In this document: one piece after another, positions 35,188-44,954 of the stretch
How positions within the stretch are numbered: position 1 is the first letter of the stretch
Layout: every line of letters begins with the position of its first letter
NCBI GenBank assembly: GCA_003281635.1
Contig: QCBK01000005.1
Location: 1 to 64,000 of the forward strand
Length of the DNA: 64,000 bases
Source of the DNA: Prochlorococcus sp. AG-347-G22
GTDB taxonomy: Bacteria; Cyanobacteriota; Cyanobacteriia; PCC-6307; Cyanobiaceae
Direction: 5' to 3'
Translations under genes and position numbers: made by a program
Notes under the pieces: model-generated
What the model saw: the letters and a program-made list of their open reading frames with translations, nothing else
Told to the model about the DNA's origin: nothing
Database searches by the model: none

Positions 35188-36114
35188 ATGACTTCTACAC
35201 AATCCAAACCATCTCATGGAAAAGGACGTGAATGCGTCATAACTCGACGTGCCTGCTTTAGTTCTAGTCACCGTTATTGGCTCCCTGAAAAAAGCCCAGA
35301 AGAAAATTTATCTCTTTTTGGAAAGTGCAGTATTGCACCAGGTCATGGTCATAATTATGAACTTATTGTTTCAATGGGCGGAGAACTAGACTCTGATGGA
35401 ATGGTACTTAATCTCTCTGATGTAAAACACTCTATTAAAGACAAGGTTACCGGACAATTAGATTTTCGTTTTTTAAATGATGTCTGGCCTGAATTTAATG
35501 TTAATAATCAAGAGGGTATACTTCCCACAACTGAAGCATTAGTTAAGGCCATTTGGAGTCGTCTGAAGGATGATTTACCTCTTACAAGTCTAAGACTTTA
35601 TGAAAACCCAAATTTATGGGCAGATTATTTTGGAAAAACCATGGAAGCATTTCTAACAGTACAAACTCATTTTGCAGCAGCTCATAGACTTGCAAAAGAA
35701 GAGATATCCTTTGATGAAAATAAAAAAATTTATGGAAAATGTGCCAGAGTTAACGGACATGGTCATAACTATCTTGTCGATATAACTGTAAAAGGAGACA
35801 TTGATAAAAGAACAGGAATGGTTTGCGACTTATCTGCCCTCCAAGAGATAATTAACGACTTAGTTGTTGAACAACTAGATCATACTTTTCTTAATAAAGA
35901 CATCGAATTTTTCCATACTTGTGTTCCAACTGCTGAAAATATAGCTTTATATATTTCTGATATTCTTAAAAAACCAATACATAATCTTGGTGCAACATTA
36001 CACAAAATAAGACTTCAGGAGAGTCCAAATAATGCTGCAGAAATTTATGTTGATCAAAAGTTAACCAATTCGTTGAAGTTGACATTGGAAAATAGTTTAG
36101 TCACACAAACTTGA
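35188..36114 (+). CDS. Tandem 6-pyruvoyl-tetrahydropterin-synthase/QueD-fold protein
   Basis: A 308-residue protein with two PTPS/QueD domains in a row. Domain 1 (about residues 16-140) has SSSHRYWL and LFGKCSIAPGHGHNYELIV. Domain 2 (about 150-285) has HFAAAHRL and YGKCARVNGHGHNYLVDITV. Each keeps the three zinc-binding His and a nearby Cys, so both sites look potentially active. The reaction could be 6-carboxytetrahydropterin (queuosine route) or another pterin side-chain step. The RibD-like reductase starts within its stop codon, suggesting joint work on pterins. Confidence 0.85.
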   Translation: MTSTQSKPSHGKGRECVITRRACFSSSHRYWLPEKSPEENLSLFGKCSIAPGHGHNYELIVSMGGELDSDGMVLNLSDVKHSIKDKVTGQLDFRFLNDVWPEFNVNNQEGILPTTEALVKAIWSRLKDDLPLTSLRLYENPNLWADYFGKTMEAFLTVQTHFAAAHRLAKEEISFDENKKIYGKCARVNGHGHNYLVDITVKGDIDKRTGMVCDLSALQEIINDLVVEQLDHTFLNKDIEFFHTCVPTAENIALYISDILKKPIHNLGATLHKIRLQESPNNAAEIYVDQKLTNSLKLTLENSLVTQT

Positions 36115-36761
36115 ATATCCCGAGAGTAATAATTGTTATAGCATCAAGTCTTGATGGGAGAATTGCATTTCCTAGAGGTGGAGAATCGCATCTTGGAAGC
36201 GATGAAGATAAAAAAATATTAAATCAAAACTTATCAATGGTTGACGCCACCATTTTTGGTTTAGGTACTTTAATAGCTCATCAATCAACTTACCTAGTTA
36301 AAAATCTCACTGATAACGACGAAGTAAATATATCAAAAAGCCAACCAATTTCTATAGTTGCCTCAAATAGCAAAAAATTTAACAGTAATTGGAAATACTT
36401 TCGTCAACCAATTAGAAGATGGCTAATAAGCTCAAGTAAAGTTGATAATTCGTCGAATAATGAATTCGAGAAAGAACTCTTTTTCGAAGATTCATGGAAA
36501 AAAACTTTAATTTCACTTAAAAAACAAGGGATAAATGATTTAGCTCTGCTAGGAGGTGCAAAACTTATAAATTCATTCATAAAAGAGGATCTAATAACAG
36601 ATATAAAAATTACAATAATTCCACGAATTATTGGAGGTATATATACATGGGTCCCTCCAGAACAAACAAATGCGATTTTTAATCTCAAAAGGCTATGGGA
36701 AATAAAATCAATTAAAAATTTAATGAATAATGAAATCCATGTTCATTACAAAAAGATTTGA
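36111..36761 (+). CDS. Stand-alone RibD C-terminal (DHFR-like) reductase
   Basis: A 216-residue protein with IIVIASSLDGRIAFPRGGES, the segment VDATIFGLGTLIAHQSTYLV and DLALLGGAKLINSFIKEDLI. These match the RibD C-terminal reductase fold, related to dihydrofolate reductase. The N-terminal deaminase domain of full RibD is absent. It may reduce a pterin or riboflavin precursor. The start is TTG at 36111, overlapping the stop of the PTPS gene (TTGA), so the two are translationally coupled. Confidence 0.85.
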   Translation: MNIPRVIIVIASSLDGRIAFPRGGESHLGSDEDKKILNQNLSMVDATIFGLGTLIAHQSTYLVKNLTDNDEVNISKSQPISIVASNSKKFNSNWKYFRQPIRRWLISSSKVDNSSNNEFEKELFFEDSWKKTLISLKKQGINDLALLGGAKLINSFIKEDLITDIKITIIPRIIGGIYTWVPPEQTNAIFNLKRLWEIKSIKNLMNNEIHVHYKKI

Positions 36762-36778
36762 AATAGTTTCAATAATAA

Positions 36779-37933
36779 ATGAACCAAAAAATACATAAAG
36801 TTGAAGTCAAATTGTCAATTAAGGAAATCTCCAAGGAGATATGGAATGAATTAGCAAATGAAATTAATAATCCATTTTATGAATGGAATTGGTTTAAAAA
36901 CCTTGAGATCTCTAAAAGTGTTTCAAGAGAAACTGGTTGGCAGCCTCTATATTTTGTTGCTTATAAAAATGAAGAAATATTAGGAATTGCCCCACTTTTT
37001 TTAAAAAATCATAGCTATGGAGAATTCATTTTTGACCAATCATTTGCAAGATTGGCTCAAGAGCTGAATTTAAATTATTACCCTAAATTAATTGGAATGA
37101 GTCCTTATAGTCCTGTAAATGGATATCAATTTCTTTATAAAAAAAATAAAGACAAGAAAGAAATTACAAATTTACTTATAAACCACATCGAAAGCTTTGC
37201 GATTACAAACAAAATTCTAAGTTGTAATTTTTTATATATTGATGAAAGCTGGGGCAACCATCTTAAATCTTTGGGATACCATGAATGGATAAATTCCAGC
37301 AGTGAATGGAGGAGTAATGGAGAAAAAACATTTAATGATTTTCTTTCTAGATTTAACTCTAATCAGAGAAAAAATATAAAAAAAGAGAGGAAATCAATTA
37401 CTAAACAAAATATTAAAGTAGAAATTTTTAATGAAGATGATATCAACCAAGAAATCCTCAAAAAAATGCATAATTTTTATGAACAGCATTGTTCCAGGTG
37501 GGGAGTTTGGGGAAGTAAATATCTAACATCTACATTTTTCGAAACACTGGTTGATAATAAAAAAAATCTTTTACTTTTTAGTGCATCAAAACATGATTCA
37601 AATGAAATTTTTGCTATGTCGATGTGCGTTAAAAATCAAAACAACTTATGGGGTAGATATTGGGGTAGTCAAGAAGAAATATCTAATTTACATTTTGAAT
37701 TATGCTATTACCAGCCAATTGAATGGGCAATAAAAAATAGTATCCATTTGTTTGATCCCGGAGCGGGTGGTAAACATAAAAGGCGGAGGGGTTTTTTTGC
37801 AAAAAGCACCATTAGCTTACATAAGTGGTTTGACGAAAAGATGGAAAATATAATTAGTCCTTGGCTAAATGAAGTGAATAAACAAACGGAGATGGAAATT
37901 GATTTTGAAAATAAATCTATACCCTTTAAATAA
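36779..37933 (+). CDS. FemAB-like N-acyltransferase (GNAT fold, DUF482-type)
   Basis: A 384-residue protein with NPFYEWNWFKNLEISKSV near the start and repeated GNAT-like segments, including RFNSNQRKNIKKERKSITKQ, FAMSMCVKNQNNLWGRYWGS and FDPGAGGKHKRRRGFFAKST. The latter Arg/Gly-rich block is typical of the FemAB-like (PF04339) family of peptidoglycan- or aminoacyl-transfer-related proteins. The substrate is unknown. It follows the RibD-like gene by 17 bases, so it may be in the same transcript. Confidence 0.8.
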   Translation: MNQKIHKVEVKLSIKEISKEIWNELANEINNPFYEWNWFKNLEISKSVSRETGWQPLYFVAYKNEEILGIAPLFLKNHSYGEFIFDQSFARLAQELNLNYYPKLIGMSPYSPVNGYQFLYKKNKDKKEITNLLINHIESFAITNKILSCNFLYIDESWGNHLKSLGYHEWINSSSEWRSNGEKTFNDFLSRFNSNQRKNIKKERKSITKQNIKVEIFNEDDINQEILKKMHNFYEQHCSRWGVWGSKYLTSTFFETLVDNKKNLLLFSASKHDSNEIFAMSMCVKNQNNLWGRYWGSQEEISNLHFELCYYQPIEWAIKNSIHLFDPGAGGKHKRRRGFFAKSTISLHKWFDEKMENIISPWLNEVNKQTEMEIDFENKSIPFK

Positions 37934-37994
37934 AAAATTATTCGGCTTTACCTAAGATTATATTAGTAATATAGTTTGAAATTAAATTCCCAAA

Positions 37995-38381
37995 ATGGAT
38001 TCAAGTCAAAGTTTAGATGAAAAAATAAAGATTGATAATAGTCTATCCAACCGATATATAGACTTAGATCCAAACGGTTATTTCATTATAAAAGTAGATT
38101 TAGAAGATAATAAAATAATTTTAGAGCACTTTCTAAATAACATCGATGAGGAAGGCTATGCGCTTGACCCAGAAACAAATGAACCAATTAAATGCGACTC
38201 TCAAAATAAAAGAGTTTGTAATGAAGTTTTTGAAGGAATTAGTGCGAAACAACTTGGAATATTGATCACTGAAGAAAGAAATGACTTAATAACAAGATTC
38301 GATCATGCTCTATATTTAGGCCGGGAACTACAAAAAGCAGAAGAATGTTTATACAAAAAATTACCATATATCCAAGATTAA
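37995..38381 (+). CDS. DUF4346 protein
   Basis: A 128-residue soluble protein with YIDLDPNGYFIIKVDLEDN in the first third and FDHALYLGRELQKAEECLYK then KLPYIQD at the end. The His-x2-Tyr-Leu-Gly-Arg-Glu-Leu block identifies DUF4346, a family that, as I recall, is sometimes attached to dihydropteroate-synthase-like domains. That association and its place after a PTPS/RibD-like pair hint at pterin metabolism. No catalytic motif is evident. Confidence 0.8.
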   Translation: MDSSQSLDEKIKIDNSLSNRYIDLDPNGYFIIKVDLEDNKIILEHFLNNIDEEGYALDPETNEPIKCDSQNKRVCNEVFEGISAKQLGILITEERNDLITRFDHALYLGRELQKAEECLYKKLPYIQD

Positions 38382-38445
38382 GAAATTAAACGAAAAAATC
38401 TAATCTTTTCATCTGATGTTAAATTAAATAAAAATAATAAAATTA

Positions 38446-38538
38446 ATGAACATCATTTTCTATTTTGCATTTATCGGTTTTGGTTTTGGAGCTGCTTTCG
38501 CATTAGATAAGCTCTTAAGAGCAGTTAAATTAATTTAA
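38446..38538 (+). CDS. petL: Candidate cytochrome b6f subunit PetL
   Basis: A 30-residue reading frame encoding one transmembrane helix and a short basic tail (FGAAFALDKLLRAVKLI). The size, single helix and C-terminal Lys-Leu-Ile resemble PetL, a small stabilising subunit of cytochrome b6f (plastid PetL ends similarly in RLI). It has its own ATG, sits 64 bases after the DUF4346 gene and ends three bases before the convergent rimO stop. The assignment rests on a short sequence. Confidence 0.55.
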   Translation: MNIIFYFAFIGFGFGAAFALDKLLRAVKLI

Positions 38539-38541
38539 AAA

Positions 38542-39906
38542 CTAAAAAATTTTAATAATCTCTCCATACAAATCATATTCATCAGCAAAAGAAATATTTG
38601 CTTCAACAAATTTACCAATATAGTTTTTCAAATCATTTTTAGTATTAGTAGATAAAATAACATTTCCGTCAATTTCAGGAGCGAAATTGTAGGACCGACC
38701 TATTAATTCGTTATTATCTGATATTTTTTCTACCAAAACTTTCATTTTTGAACCAACATATGCCTGATTTTTATCTTTAGAGATATTTTGTTGAACTGAA
38801 ATAACATTATCTTTTCTTGCCTCTGAAACCTCTGGTAATACTCTATTTGGCAAATCAAAAGCTGCAGTTCCGTCCTCAGGAGAAAAAATAAACACTCCTA
38901 CATGATCAAATTTGTGCCTATATAAAAATTCCAGAAGATGTTCAAAATGTTCTTTTTTTTCTCCTGGGAAACCAACAATAAGACTAGTTCTTAATACAGC
39001 AGATGGAATTTCTGTTCTAATTTTCTCCAAAATTGATTCATTCAAAGAAGCTTGCCAAGGTCTATTCATACTCTTCAACACATCTGGATGACTATGCTGA
39101 AGTGGCAAATCAAAGTAAGGCACTATATTCTCTGAATCTTTGAAAGCTCTAATAACTTCATCAGTTAAACCCGTTGGATAAGCATAATGTATCCTGATCC
39201 AAGGAATTGGAACTTTAGAAAGCTCATTCAAAAGTTTGGCTAATGATGGTTTTCCATAAATATCTTGACCATAATTAGTTGTTATTTGACTAATTAATAT
39301 GATTTCTTGTATCCCCTGCTTTGCAAGACTTTTGGCTTCTGAAACTATAGATTCTATTGTTCTACTTCTTTGGGGACCTCTCAATTTAGGAATAATACAA
39401 AAAGCACAATTATAGTTGCAGCCTTCAGCAATACGAAGATAAGCGACAAATTTGTTTTTATCTACAAAACGAGGTATTTCCTCATCTGCAATAAATTCCG
39501 GTATTTTTGAAACTTCATTAACGATTTCCCCTTGTTCTACTCTTTCTAAAACCTTGGCTATCTTTTGATAATCTCCAGTGCCAACTAAACCTTTTATTTC
39601 AGGGATTTCTTTTATAAGCTCATCTTTAAAATGCTGAGCCATACAGCCTGCAACTATTACTTCCTTTCCTTGATTAGTATATTCTAAAATTTTTCTAATA
39701 GATTCTTCTCTAGCTGTTTCAATAAAACTGCAAGTATTTACAACAACAACATTTGCATCATTTATATTGCTGTCAACTTCATAACCTTCTTTATCCAATA
39801 AGCCTTGCATATGTTCAGTATCAACAAGATTTTTCTCACAACCAACATGACTGAATGCAATCTTAGATATTTTTTTTTCTTTTACATTGAGACTATTTTG
39901 TTTCAC
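38542..39906 (-). CDS. rimO: Ribosomal protein S12 methylthiotransferase RimO
   Basis: A 454-residue radical SAM methylthiotransferase that modifies Asp88 of ribosomal protein S12. The N-terminal UPF0004 domain has [20 protein letters not shown] with further cluster Cys in [11 protein letters not shown] and VAGCMAQHF. The radical SAM triad is [20 protein letters not shown], and a TRAM domain ([20 protein letters not shown]) closes the protein. The GCEKN and SH motifs separate it from MiaB. The start is GTG. Confidence 0.95.
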   Translation of the reverse strand: MKQNSLNVKEKKISKIAFSHVGCEKNLVDTEHMQGLLDKEGYEVDSNINDANVVVVNTCSFIETAREESIRKILEYTNQGKEVIVAGCMAQHFKDELIKEIPEIKGLVGTGDYQKIAKVLERVEQGEIVNEVSKIPEFIADEEIPRFVDKNKFVAYLRIAEGCNYNCAFCIIPKLRGPQRSRTIESIVSEAKSLAKQGIQEIILISQITTNYGQDIYGKPSLAKLLNELSKVPIPWIRIHYAYPTGLTDEVIRAFKDSENIVPYFDLPLQHSHPDVLKSMNRPWQASLNESILEKIRTEIPSAVLRTSLIVGFPGEKKEHFEHLLEFLYRHKFDHVGVFIFSPEDGTAAFDLPNRVLPEVSEARKDNVISVQQNISKDKNQAYVGSKMKVLVEKISDNNELIGRSYNFAPEIDGNVILSTNTKNDLKNYIGKFVEANISFADEYDLYGEIIKIF

Positions 39907-40011
39907 AACTTAAGAAATAAGAATTAAAAGATTTAAACAGCATTTCGTATATAACTCTCATGCCAAGATAATATTAGGATAGATAATGTAAATAACAAAC
40001 TTTCTTTTTGT

Positions 40012-40947
40012 ATGGCTCTTAAGACTTTAAACAGAAGAAATAAAAAAGATTTGAAATGGCCAAAAATCATAATCGCAATTCTTAGCACTATAGGCATAGT
40101 TGATACAGGTTCAATTACTTTAAAAAACTGGGGATTATTTACTTCGCTTTCATGCCCAGGGATACAAAATGGTTGTGAAACAGTTTTAAATAGTCCTTGG
40201 GGTACTTTATTTGAAAATAATCAAGTTAATATACCTCTCTCATTAGCTGGATTCATAACATATTTATCAATATTAGTTATCACAATAATACTCTCACTTA
40301 ATTTAATTTCCCCAAAAGAAAAACTAAATAAGTTTTTATGGTGGTTAGTATTTCTAATATCTTGTACGTCATCAACATTTAGCTTTTTATTGATAAATAT
40401 AATGTTTTTTAAAATTCAAGCATATTGCTTTTTTTGTATACTTTCAGCAATTTTATCGTTTTCTATCTTTATAATTTCTATGATTGGAGCAAAGTTTGAA
40501 AGTAGAGAACCTATGATTTTTAGAGGTTTCATTGTAGCCATTAGTGTCCTGCTGGGGGGCCTAATTTGGTCAACAAACGTTGACCCCTCTAAAGCTATCG
40601 ATGTTGCAAACCCTACTGAAAATGTATCGCCTTTAATAACCACTTCAAGCTCTCCCCAGAGGGTAAAGTTTGCAAAATTTTTAAGTGAAAACAATATTGT
40701 TATGTATAGTGCATACTGGTGCCCGCATTGCCACGATCAGAAACAATTATTTGGTAAGGAAGCAGTTAAAGAATTAAAAGTAGTTGAATGTGCTAAAGAT
40801 GGTAAAGATAATGAGTATGAGCTATGCCAAACAAAAGGAATCAGTGGATTTCCATCTTGGGAAATAAATGGAGAAATTATTAGTGGTACGCGAGACTTAA
40901 AAGAATTAGCAACAAAAACAGACTATCAAGGAGATCTTAATTTTTAA
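40012..40947 (+). CDS. VKOR-thioredoxin fusion (LTO1-type disulfide-forming protein)
   Basis: A 311-residue membrane oxidoreductase. The VKOR part (about residues 15-190, roughly five helices) has the loop Cys pair in SCPGIQNGCETVLNSPWG and the active-site CxxC in YCFFCILSAIL. The thioredoxin-like domain holds MYSAYWCPHCHDQKQLF and a C-terminal GISGFPSWEI. It would form disulfides in periplasmic or lumenal proteins, passing electrons to quinone; the plastid homologue LTO1 is needed for PSII. The last 11 bases overlap nadB. Confidence 0.94.
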   Translation: MALKTLNRRNKKDLKWPKIIIAILSTIGIVDTGSITLKNWGLFTSLSCPGIQNGCETVLNSPWGTLFENNQVNIPLSLAGFITYLSILVITIILSLNLISPKEKLNKFLWWLVFLISCTSSTFSFLLINIMFFKIQAYCFFCILSAILSFSIFIISMIGAKFESREPMIFRGFIVAISVLLGGLIWSTNVDPSKAIDVANPTENVSPLITTSSSPQRVKFAKFLSENNIVMYSAYWCPHCHDQKQLFGKEAVKELKVVECAKDGKDNEYELCQTKGISGFPSWEINGEIISGTRDLKELATKTDYQGDLNF

Positions 40948-42604
40948 TAAATCTTTTTTGAATTTTTTGATCTAACTGTTGTCTAGTATGGCATTCCCAA
41001 TTTTTATCTTTATCAGGGAAATCATCTCTATAATGCCCTCCTCTACTTTCTTCTCTAAATAGACAAGCTTTTAATAAAGTTATGGTGGTTATTTGTCTAT
41101 TCTTTAAATCAAGTAAAAGATTTAATGCTCTCCTATTGCGTTCACTAAGTTTTATTTTTTGATCAAATTTTATTTTTTCAAGACTATTTAATAAATCATT
41201 TTTATTTAATTTATTTATATCATTTTGAATGTAATTTAAAAATTTACTCATATTTACCTTATTTCTAGATACACCTAAATTTAACCAACATAGTTTTCTT
41301 AGTTCATCAATTTTTTCAGCAATTATAGAAATTTGATCTTCCTTAGGATCTTCAATATCAAACTCTTGAAATGATCTATCAAATTTTTCAACTTTAAAAA
41401 GGTCATTCAAAACAATTGAAGACATTTTTCTTGCGAAAACAAGACACTCCATCAGTGAATTACTTGCCAGTCTATTAGCACCATGCACACCTGTAGAAGC
41501 AACTTCTCCAACGGCATATAATCCTTTTCTTGTTGAAGATGCATTTAGATCAGTTTTAACACCTCCCATCCAATAATGAGCTGCAGGAGCTACGGGAATA
41601 ACCTCATTTAAAGGGTTAACTCCATAATCCTGACATCGACTTAAGATCGTGGGGAAGCGCTCTACAATTTTTTCTGGGTCAATATAACGAAGATCTAAGC
41701 CAACATGGTCTACATTATTATCATGCATATTTTTCATAATTGCTCTACTCACTTGATCTCTAGTAGCTAGATCACGATTTTCAAGATTTTTAACTGGACT
41801 TTCACCATTTTTATCAACTAAAATCGCTCCTTCCCCTCTAAGTGCCTCAGAAATTAAGAAGCAAGGTGCACCATAAAATTTTAAAGCTGTTGGATGAAAT
41901 TGCACGAACTCTAAATCTTCGATAGCAGCTCCTGCTTTCCATGCAAGAGCAATCCCTTCACCAGAGGATTGAGCAGGATTCGTTGTATTTGTAAATAAGT
42001 GCCCACCCCCACCTGTAGCCAAAACAACAGCTCTAGATTTGATCCAATATAAGTTTGCTCCATCAAGAACCTGAACTCCTCTACATTCTTTATTTTCGAT
42101 GAGAAGTTCAGTTACTCTTACACCCCTGCAGTGAAGAATATTTTTTTGATTCTCAATATGATCTTCTAGAACTTCAACTAATGCTCGTCCAGTACGATCT
42201 TTAACATGTAAAACTCTTCTTCTTGAATGGGCTGCTTCCAAGGTAGTAGCTAGTTGATCAGAACTTTGATCAAAAATCATCCCTAAATTCTGCAACCTTT
42301 CTACACAACTTGGAGCTTCTTTAACTAGCATTTCTACAGCTTGAAAATCACATAGTCCATCACCTGCTTTTAAAGTATCATCAGCATGAAGATCAAATGA
42401 ATCATCTTGTCGAACAACAGATGCAATTCCTCCTTGAGCCCATCTACTGGAAGATACCTTACTAGTATTTCTATTTAAAAGAAGCACTTTTAAATTTGAG
42501 GGTAATTCGAGACAAGTCATAAGTCCAGCAGCTCCAGCACCTATAACGATGACATCCCAATTATTTATTGGTATCGGCTCTTGCGAAAATGGAGGCCTTA
42601 ACAT
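40937..42604 (-). CDS. nadB: L-aspartate oxidase
   Basis: A 555-residue FAD enzyme oxidising L-aspartate to iminoaspartate, the first step to NAD. Seen in order: FAD fold VIVIGAGAAGLMTCLEL, SSRWAQGGIASVV, AAHSRRRVLHVKDRTG, FHPTALKFYG, APAAHYWMGGVKTDLNASST and GVHGANRLASNSLMECLVFA. Length is normal. These separate it from succinate dehydrogenase and fumarate reductase flavoproteins by context and sequence. Its start overlaps the DUF3120 stop by one base. Confidence 0.95.
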   Translation of the reverse strand: MLRPPFSQEPIPINNWDVIVIGAGAAGLMTCLELPSNLKVLLLNRNTSKVSSSRWAQGGIASVVRQDDSFDLHADDTLKAGDGLCDFQAVEMLVKEAPSCVERLQNLGMIFDQSSDQLATTLEAAHSRRRVLHVKDRTGRALVEVLEDHIENQKNILHCRGVRVTELLIENKECRGVQVLDGANLYWIKSRAVVLATGGGGHLFTNTTNPAQSSGEGIALAWKAGAAIEDLEFVQFHPTALKFYGAPCFLISEALRGEGAILVDKNGESPVKNLENRDLATRDQVSRAIMKNMHDNNVDHVGLDLRYIDPEKIVERFPTILSRCQDYGVNPLNEVIPVAPAAHYWMGGVKTDLNASSTRKGLYAVGEVASTGVHGANRLASNSLMECLVFARKMSSIVLNDLFKVEKFDRSFQEFDIEDPKEDQISIIAEKIDELRKLCWLNLGVSRNKVNMSKFLNYIQNDINKLNKNDLLNSLEKIKFDQKIKLSERNRRALNLLLDLKNRQITTITLLKACLFREESRGGHYRDDFPDKDKNWECHTRQQLDQKIQKRFIKN

Positions 42605-43371
42605 TAAACCAATCCACTAAAAGTTGGTTGCAGAATTGCTAAAACAATAAAAATACAATCAACAATTAATGTCGTTTGAATTACATAACCAGCAACTAAG
42701 AGTGCTTTACCACTAGAAGTATTAATTGTGCCAGAATTTAAAATTTCTTTTGAAATAAACCAAAGTATAAGAGCAACAAAAACAATAATAGATAATGATT
42801 TTATTTGAATAAGACTCTCTGAAGTTTTTTGAAGAATCATGGGTGCATTTTCAGAATCTGCTTCAATAACCTGCCTCCATTGATCCATGATTCCGATTAA
42901 AAATATTGTAATGTCAGTAACTGCGGTTCCAAATAAAGAAGATATATAAAAACTTGAACCTATTTTCCAATTAGTACCAAATCCAATTAAAGCTAATGGG
43001 AGAACTACAGCTTCTACAGGGATGTGTAGGATAGGAAATGGGCTTAACCATCCCCAGAACAAACATCCACCCAGCCAACTACCTGATATACCAAGTAATA
43101 ATGAACTGACAATAAACCACTTATTTGATCCTTTCTGATTCAAAACAATTGCCACAAAGACAATAACAAAAGTAAAACAAAGAGCACTTATTGGTTCAAA
43201 TCTAACCCAAGGAGCTTGAACAAAAATAGGTAGAATTACAAAAAAAGAAGACCACAATCTTAAAGATATAGGATTTGATAAAAAACTATTTTCGTATGAA
43301 TCAACTGTCTTATGGGATTCATAGTTGAATTTATCTTTTACTTCTAAATTTTTTGTAATTAATTCTTTCAA
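42604..43371 (-). CDS. DUF3120 membrane protein
   Basis: A 255-residue protein with about six to seven transmembrane helices after a 35-residue soluble head. The region PISLRLWSSFFVILPIFVQA and the loop GGCLFWGWLSPFPILHIPVE match DUF3120, a family restricted to cyanobacteria and algae; role unknown. The start is TTG. The stop overlaps the nadB start by one base, so the two are cotranscribed, giving no clear functional link. A 178-base gap separates it from the divergent radical SAM gene. Confidence 0.85.
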   Translation of the reverse strand: MKELITKNLEVKDKFNYESHKTVDSYENSFLSNPISLRLWSSFFVILPIFVQAPWVRFEPISALCFTFVIVFVAIVLNQKGSNKWFIVSSLLLGISGSWLGGCLFWGWLSPFPILHIPVEAVVLPLALIGFGTNWKIGSSFYISSLFGTAVTDITIFLIGIMDQWRQVIEADSENAPMILQKTSESLIQIKSLSIIVFVALILWFISKEILNSGTINTSSGKALLVAGYVIQTTLIVDCIFIVLAILQPTFSGLV

Positions 43372-43549
43372 TGAAAAAGGTTATTTTAATTAATCTAAAT
43401 CGTGTTTTTAAAAACTGCGAATGCCATATTTTAATAAATAAAAGGCCCATAATTTCACACCTATATTTAGTTTTTTAAAAGTATTTAATACACTTTGAGT
43501 CATATATAAGTTTAGAATAAATATAAATATAAGTATTTGGCCTTAAATT

Positions 43550-44929
43550 GTGTGGCAAGAAATTAATTACACGAAAGATCCTATTGATCTTTTGGTTCCT
43601 AATATTACTTATAAAATAAAACCTGCGGAAATTGAAAGTATTGAAGCTAATTCTATTGCTGAAGAAATAGGATTTGAATCAGGTGATTCAATTATTAGTA
43701 TTAATGGGAAAAAGCCAAGAGATTTAATTGATTATCAGATTCTGATTAGTGAAGAAATTTTAGACATATCAGTTTTAGATAAAAATCATGAGGTTCACAA
43801 TATAAATATTGAAAAAGATCAAGACGTTAATTTAGGTATCAATTTTAAAGATGCATTATTTGATTCAATCAAGCAATGCAATAATAAATGTCCATTTTGT
43901 TTTATTGATCAACAGCCAAGTGGTAAAAGAAAAAGCCTATATGTAAAAGATGATGATTATAGATTAAGTTTCCTATATGGCTCTTATTTAACACTTACGA
44001 ATTTAAAAAAAGAAGACTGGGAAAGAATTGCTATGCAAAAACTGTCCCCACTTTTTATTTCAGTTCATGCTACTGATCCCGCCACAAGAGAAAAATTATT
44101 AAAAAATAAAAAAGCAGGAGTGATACTTGATCAAATTTCGTGGTTTGAAAAAAACTCTATTCAAATACATGCTCAAATTGTAGTTTGTCCAGATATAAAT
44201 GATGGGGATATTCTTGAGAAATCAATTTTGGAACTTGCTGCATACTACAAAAAAACTACTCAAACAGTACTTTCAGTCGCAATAGTTCCTGTAGGTCTTA
44301 CAAAATTTAGACCTGAAAATGATGGATTGAAATCAATCAGCCCAGAATACGCAAAAAAAACCATTAAACAAGTTGAGAGAATTCAAGCTTCTCTACAAAT
44401 TACTCTTGGAACTCGTTTTTGCTGGCTAGCAGACGAATGGTATTTAATTGCTGGTGCAAATTTACCAAGTTACAAAACCTACGAAAATATGCCACAAGAA
44501 TCTAATGGAGTTGGGACTATAAGAAACTTTCTAGAAGCATTAAGAGAGAAGACTCAAAACCTACCCAAAAAAGTAAAGAAGCCAAAAAAAGTTAGTTGGA
44601 TTGTTGGTAAATTAGTTTATGAGGCCCTAATTCCTACAGTTAAGAAATTAAACTTAATTAATGGATTAACAATTAATTTATATGGTTTGCCAAGTATTTA
44701 TTGGGGTCAAGATCAAGTTGTTACAGGTCTTCTTACTGGAGAAGATCTAATTTACGGGCTGAAAAATAAGGATTTAGGAGAAGCGGTTTACATACCATCT
44801 ATTATGTTAAAAATTAATACTGATTTATTTTTAGACGATAAAAATATTAAAGAAGTTGAGAATCAAATAAATACTAAAATTCACGTTCTTGATGATTCAA
44901 ATGATATTATTAATACTTTGATTGGTTAA
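43550..44929 (+). CDS. PDZ-radical SAM DUF512 protein (TIGR03279-like)
   Basis: A 459-residue protein. Residues 10-100 form a PDZ-like domain (IKPAEIESIEANSIAEEIGF, then ESGDSIISINGKKPRDLIDY). A radical SAM-type Cys triad follows (CNNKCPFCFIDQQPSGKRKS) and then the DUF512 domain with FLYGSYLTLTNLKKEDWERI and a C-terminal SWIVGKLVYEALIP. This is the conserved cyanobacterial TIGR03279 architecture. Its reaction is unknown; the PDZ could bind a C-terminal peptide of a target. The start is GTG. Confidence 0.88.
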   Translation: MWQEINYTKDPIDLLVPNITYKIKPAEIESIEANSIAEEIGFESGDSIISINGKKPRDLIDYQILISEEILDISVLDKNHEVHNINIEKDQDVNLGINFKDALFDSIKQCNNKCPFCFIDQQPSGKRKSLYVKDDDYRLSFLYGSYLTLTNLKKEDWERIAMQKLSPLFISVHATDPATREKLLKNKKAGVILDQISWFEKNSIQIHAQIVVCPDINDGDILEKSILELAAYYKKTTQTVLSVAIVPVGLTKFRPENDGLKSISPEYAKKTIKQVERIQASLQITLGTRFCWLADEWYLIAGANLPSYKTYENMPQESNGVGTIRNFLEALREKTQNLPKKVKKPKKVSWIVGKLVYEALIPTVKKLNLINGLTINLYGLPSIYWGQDQVVTGLLTGEDLIYGLKNKDLGEAVYIPSIMLKINTDLFLDDKNIKEVENQINTKIHVLDDSNDIINTLIG

Positions 44930-44954
44930 TCGAATATTTTCGATACTATACAAC

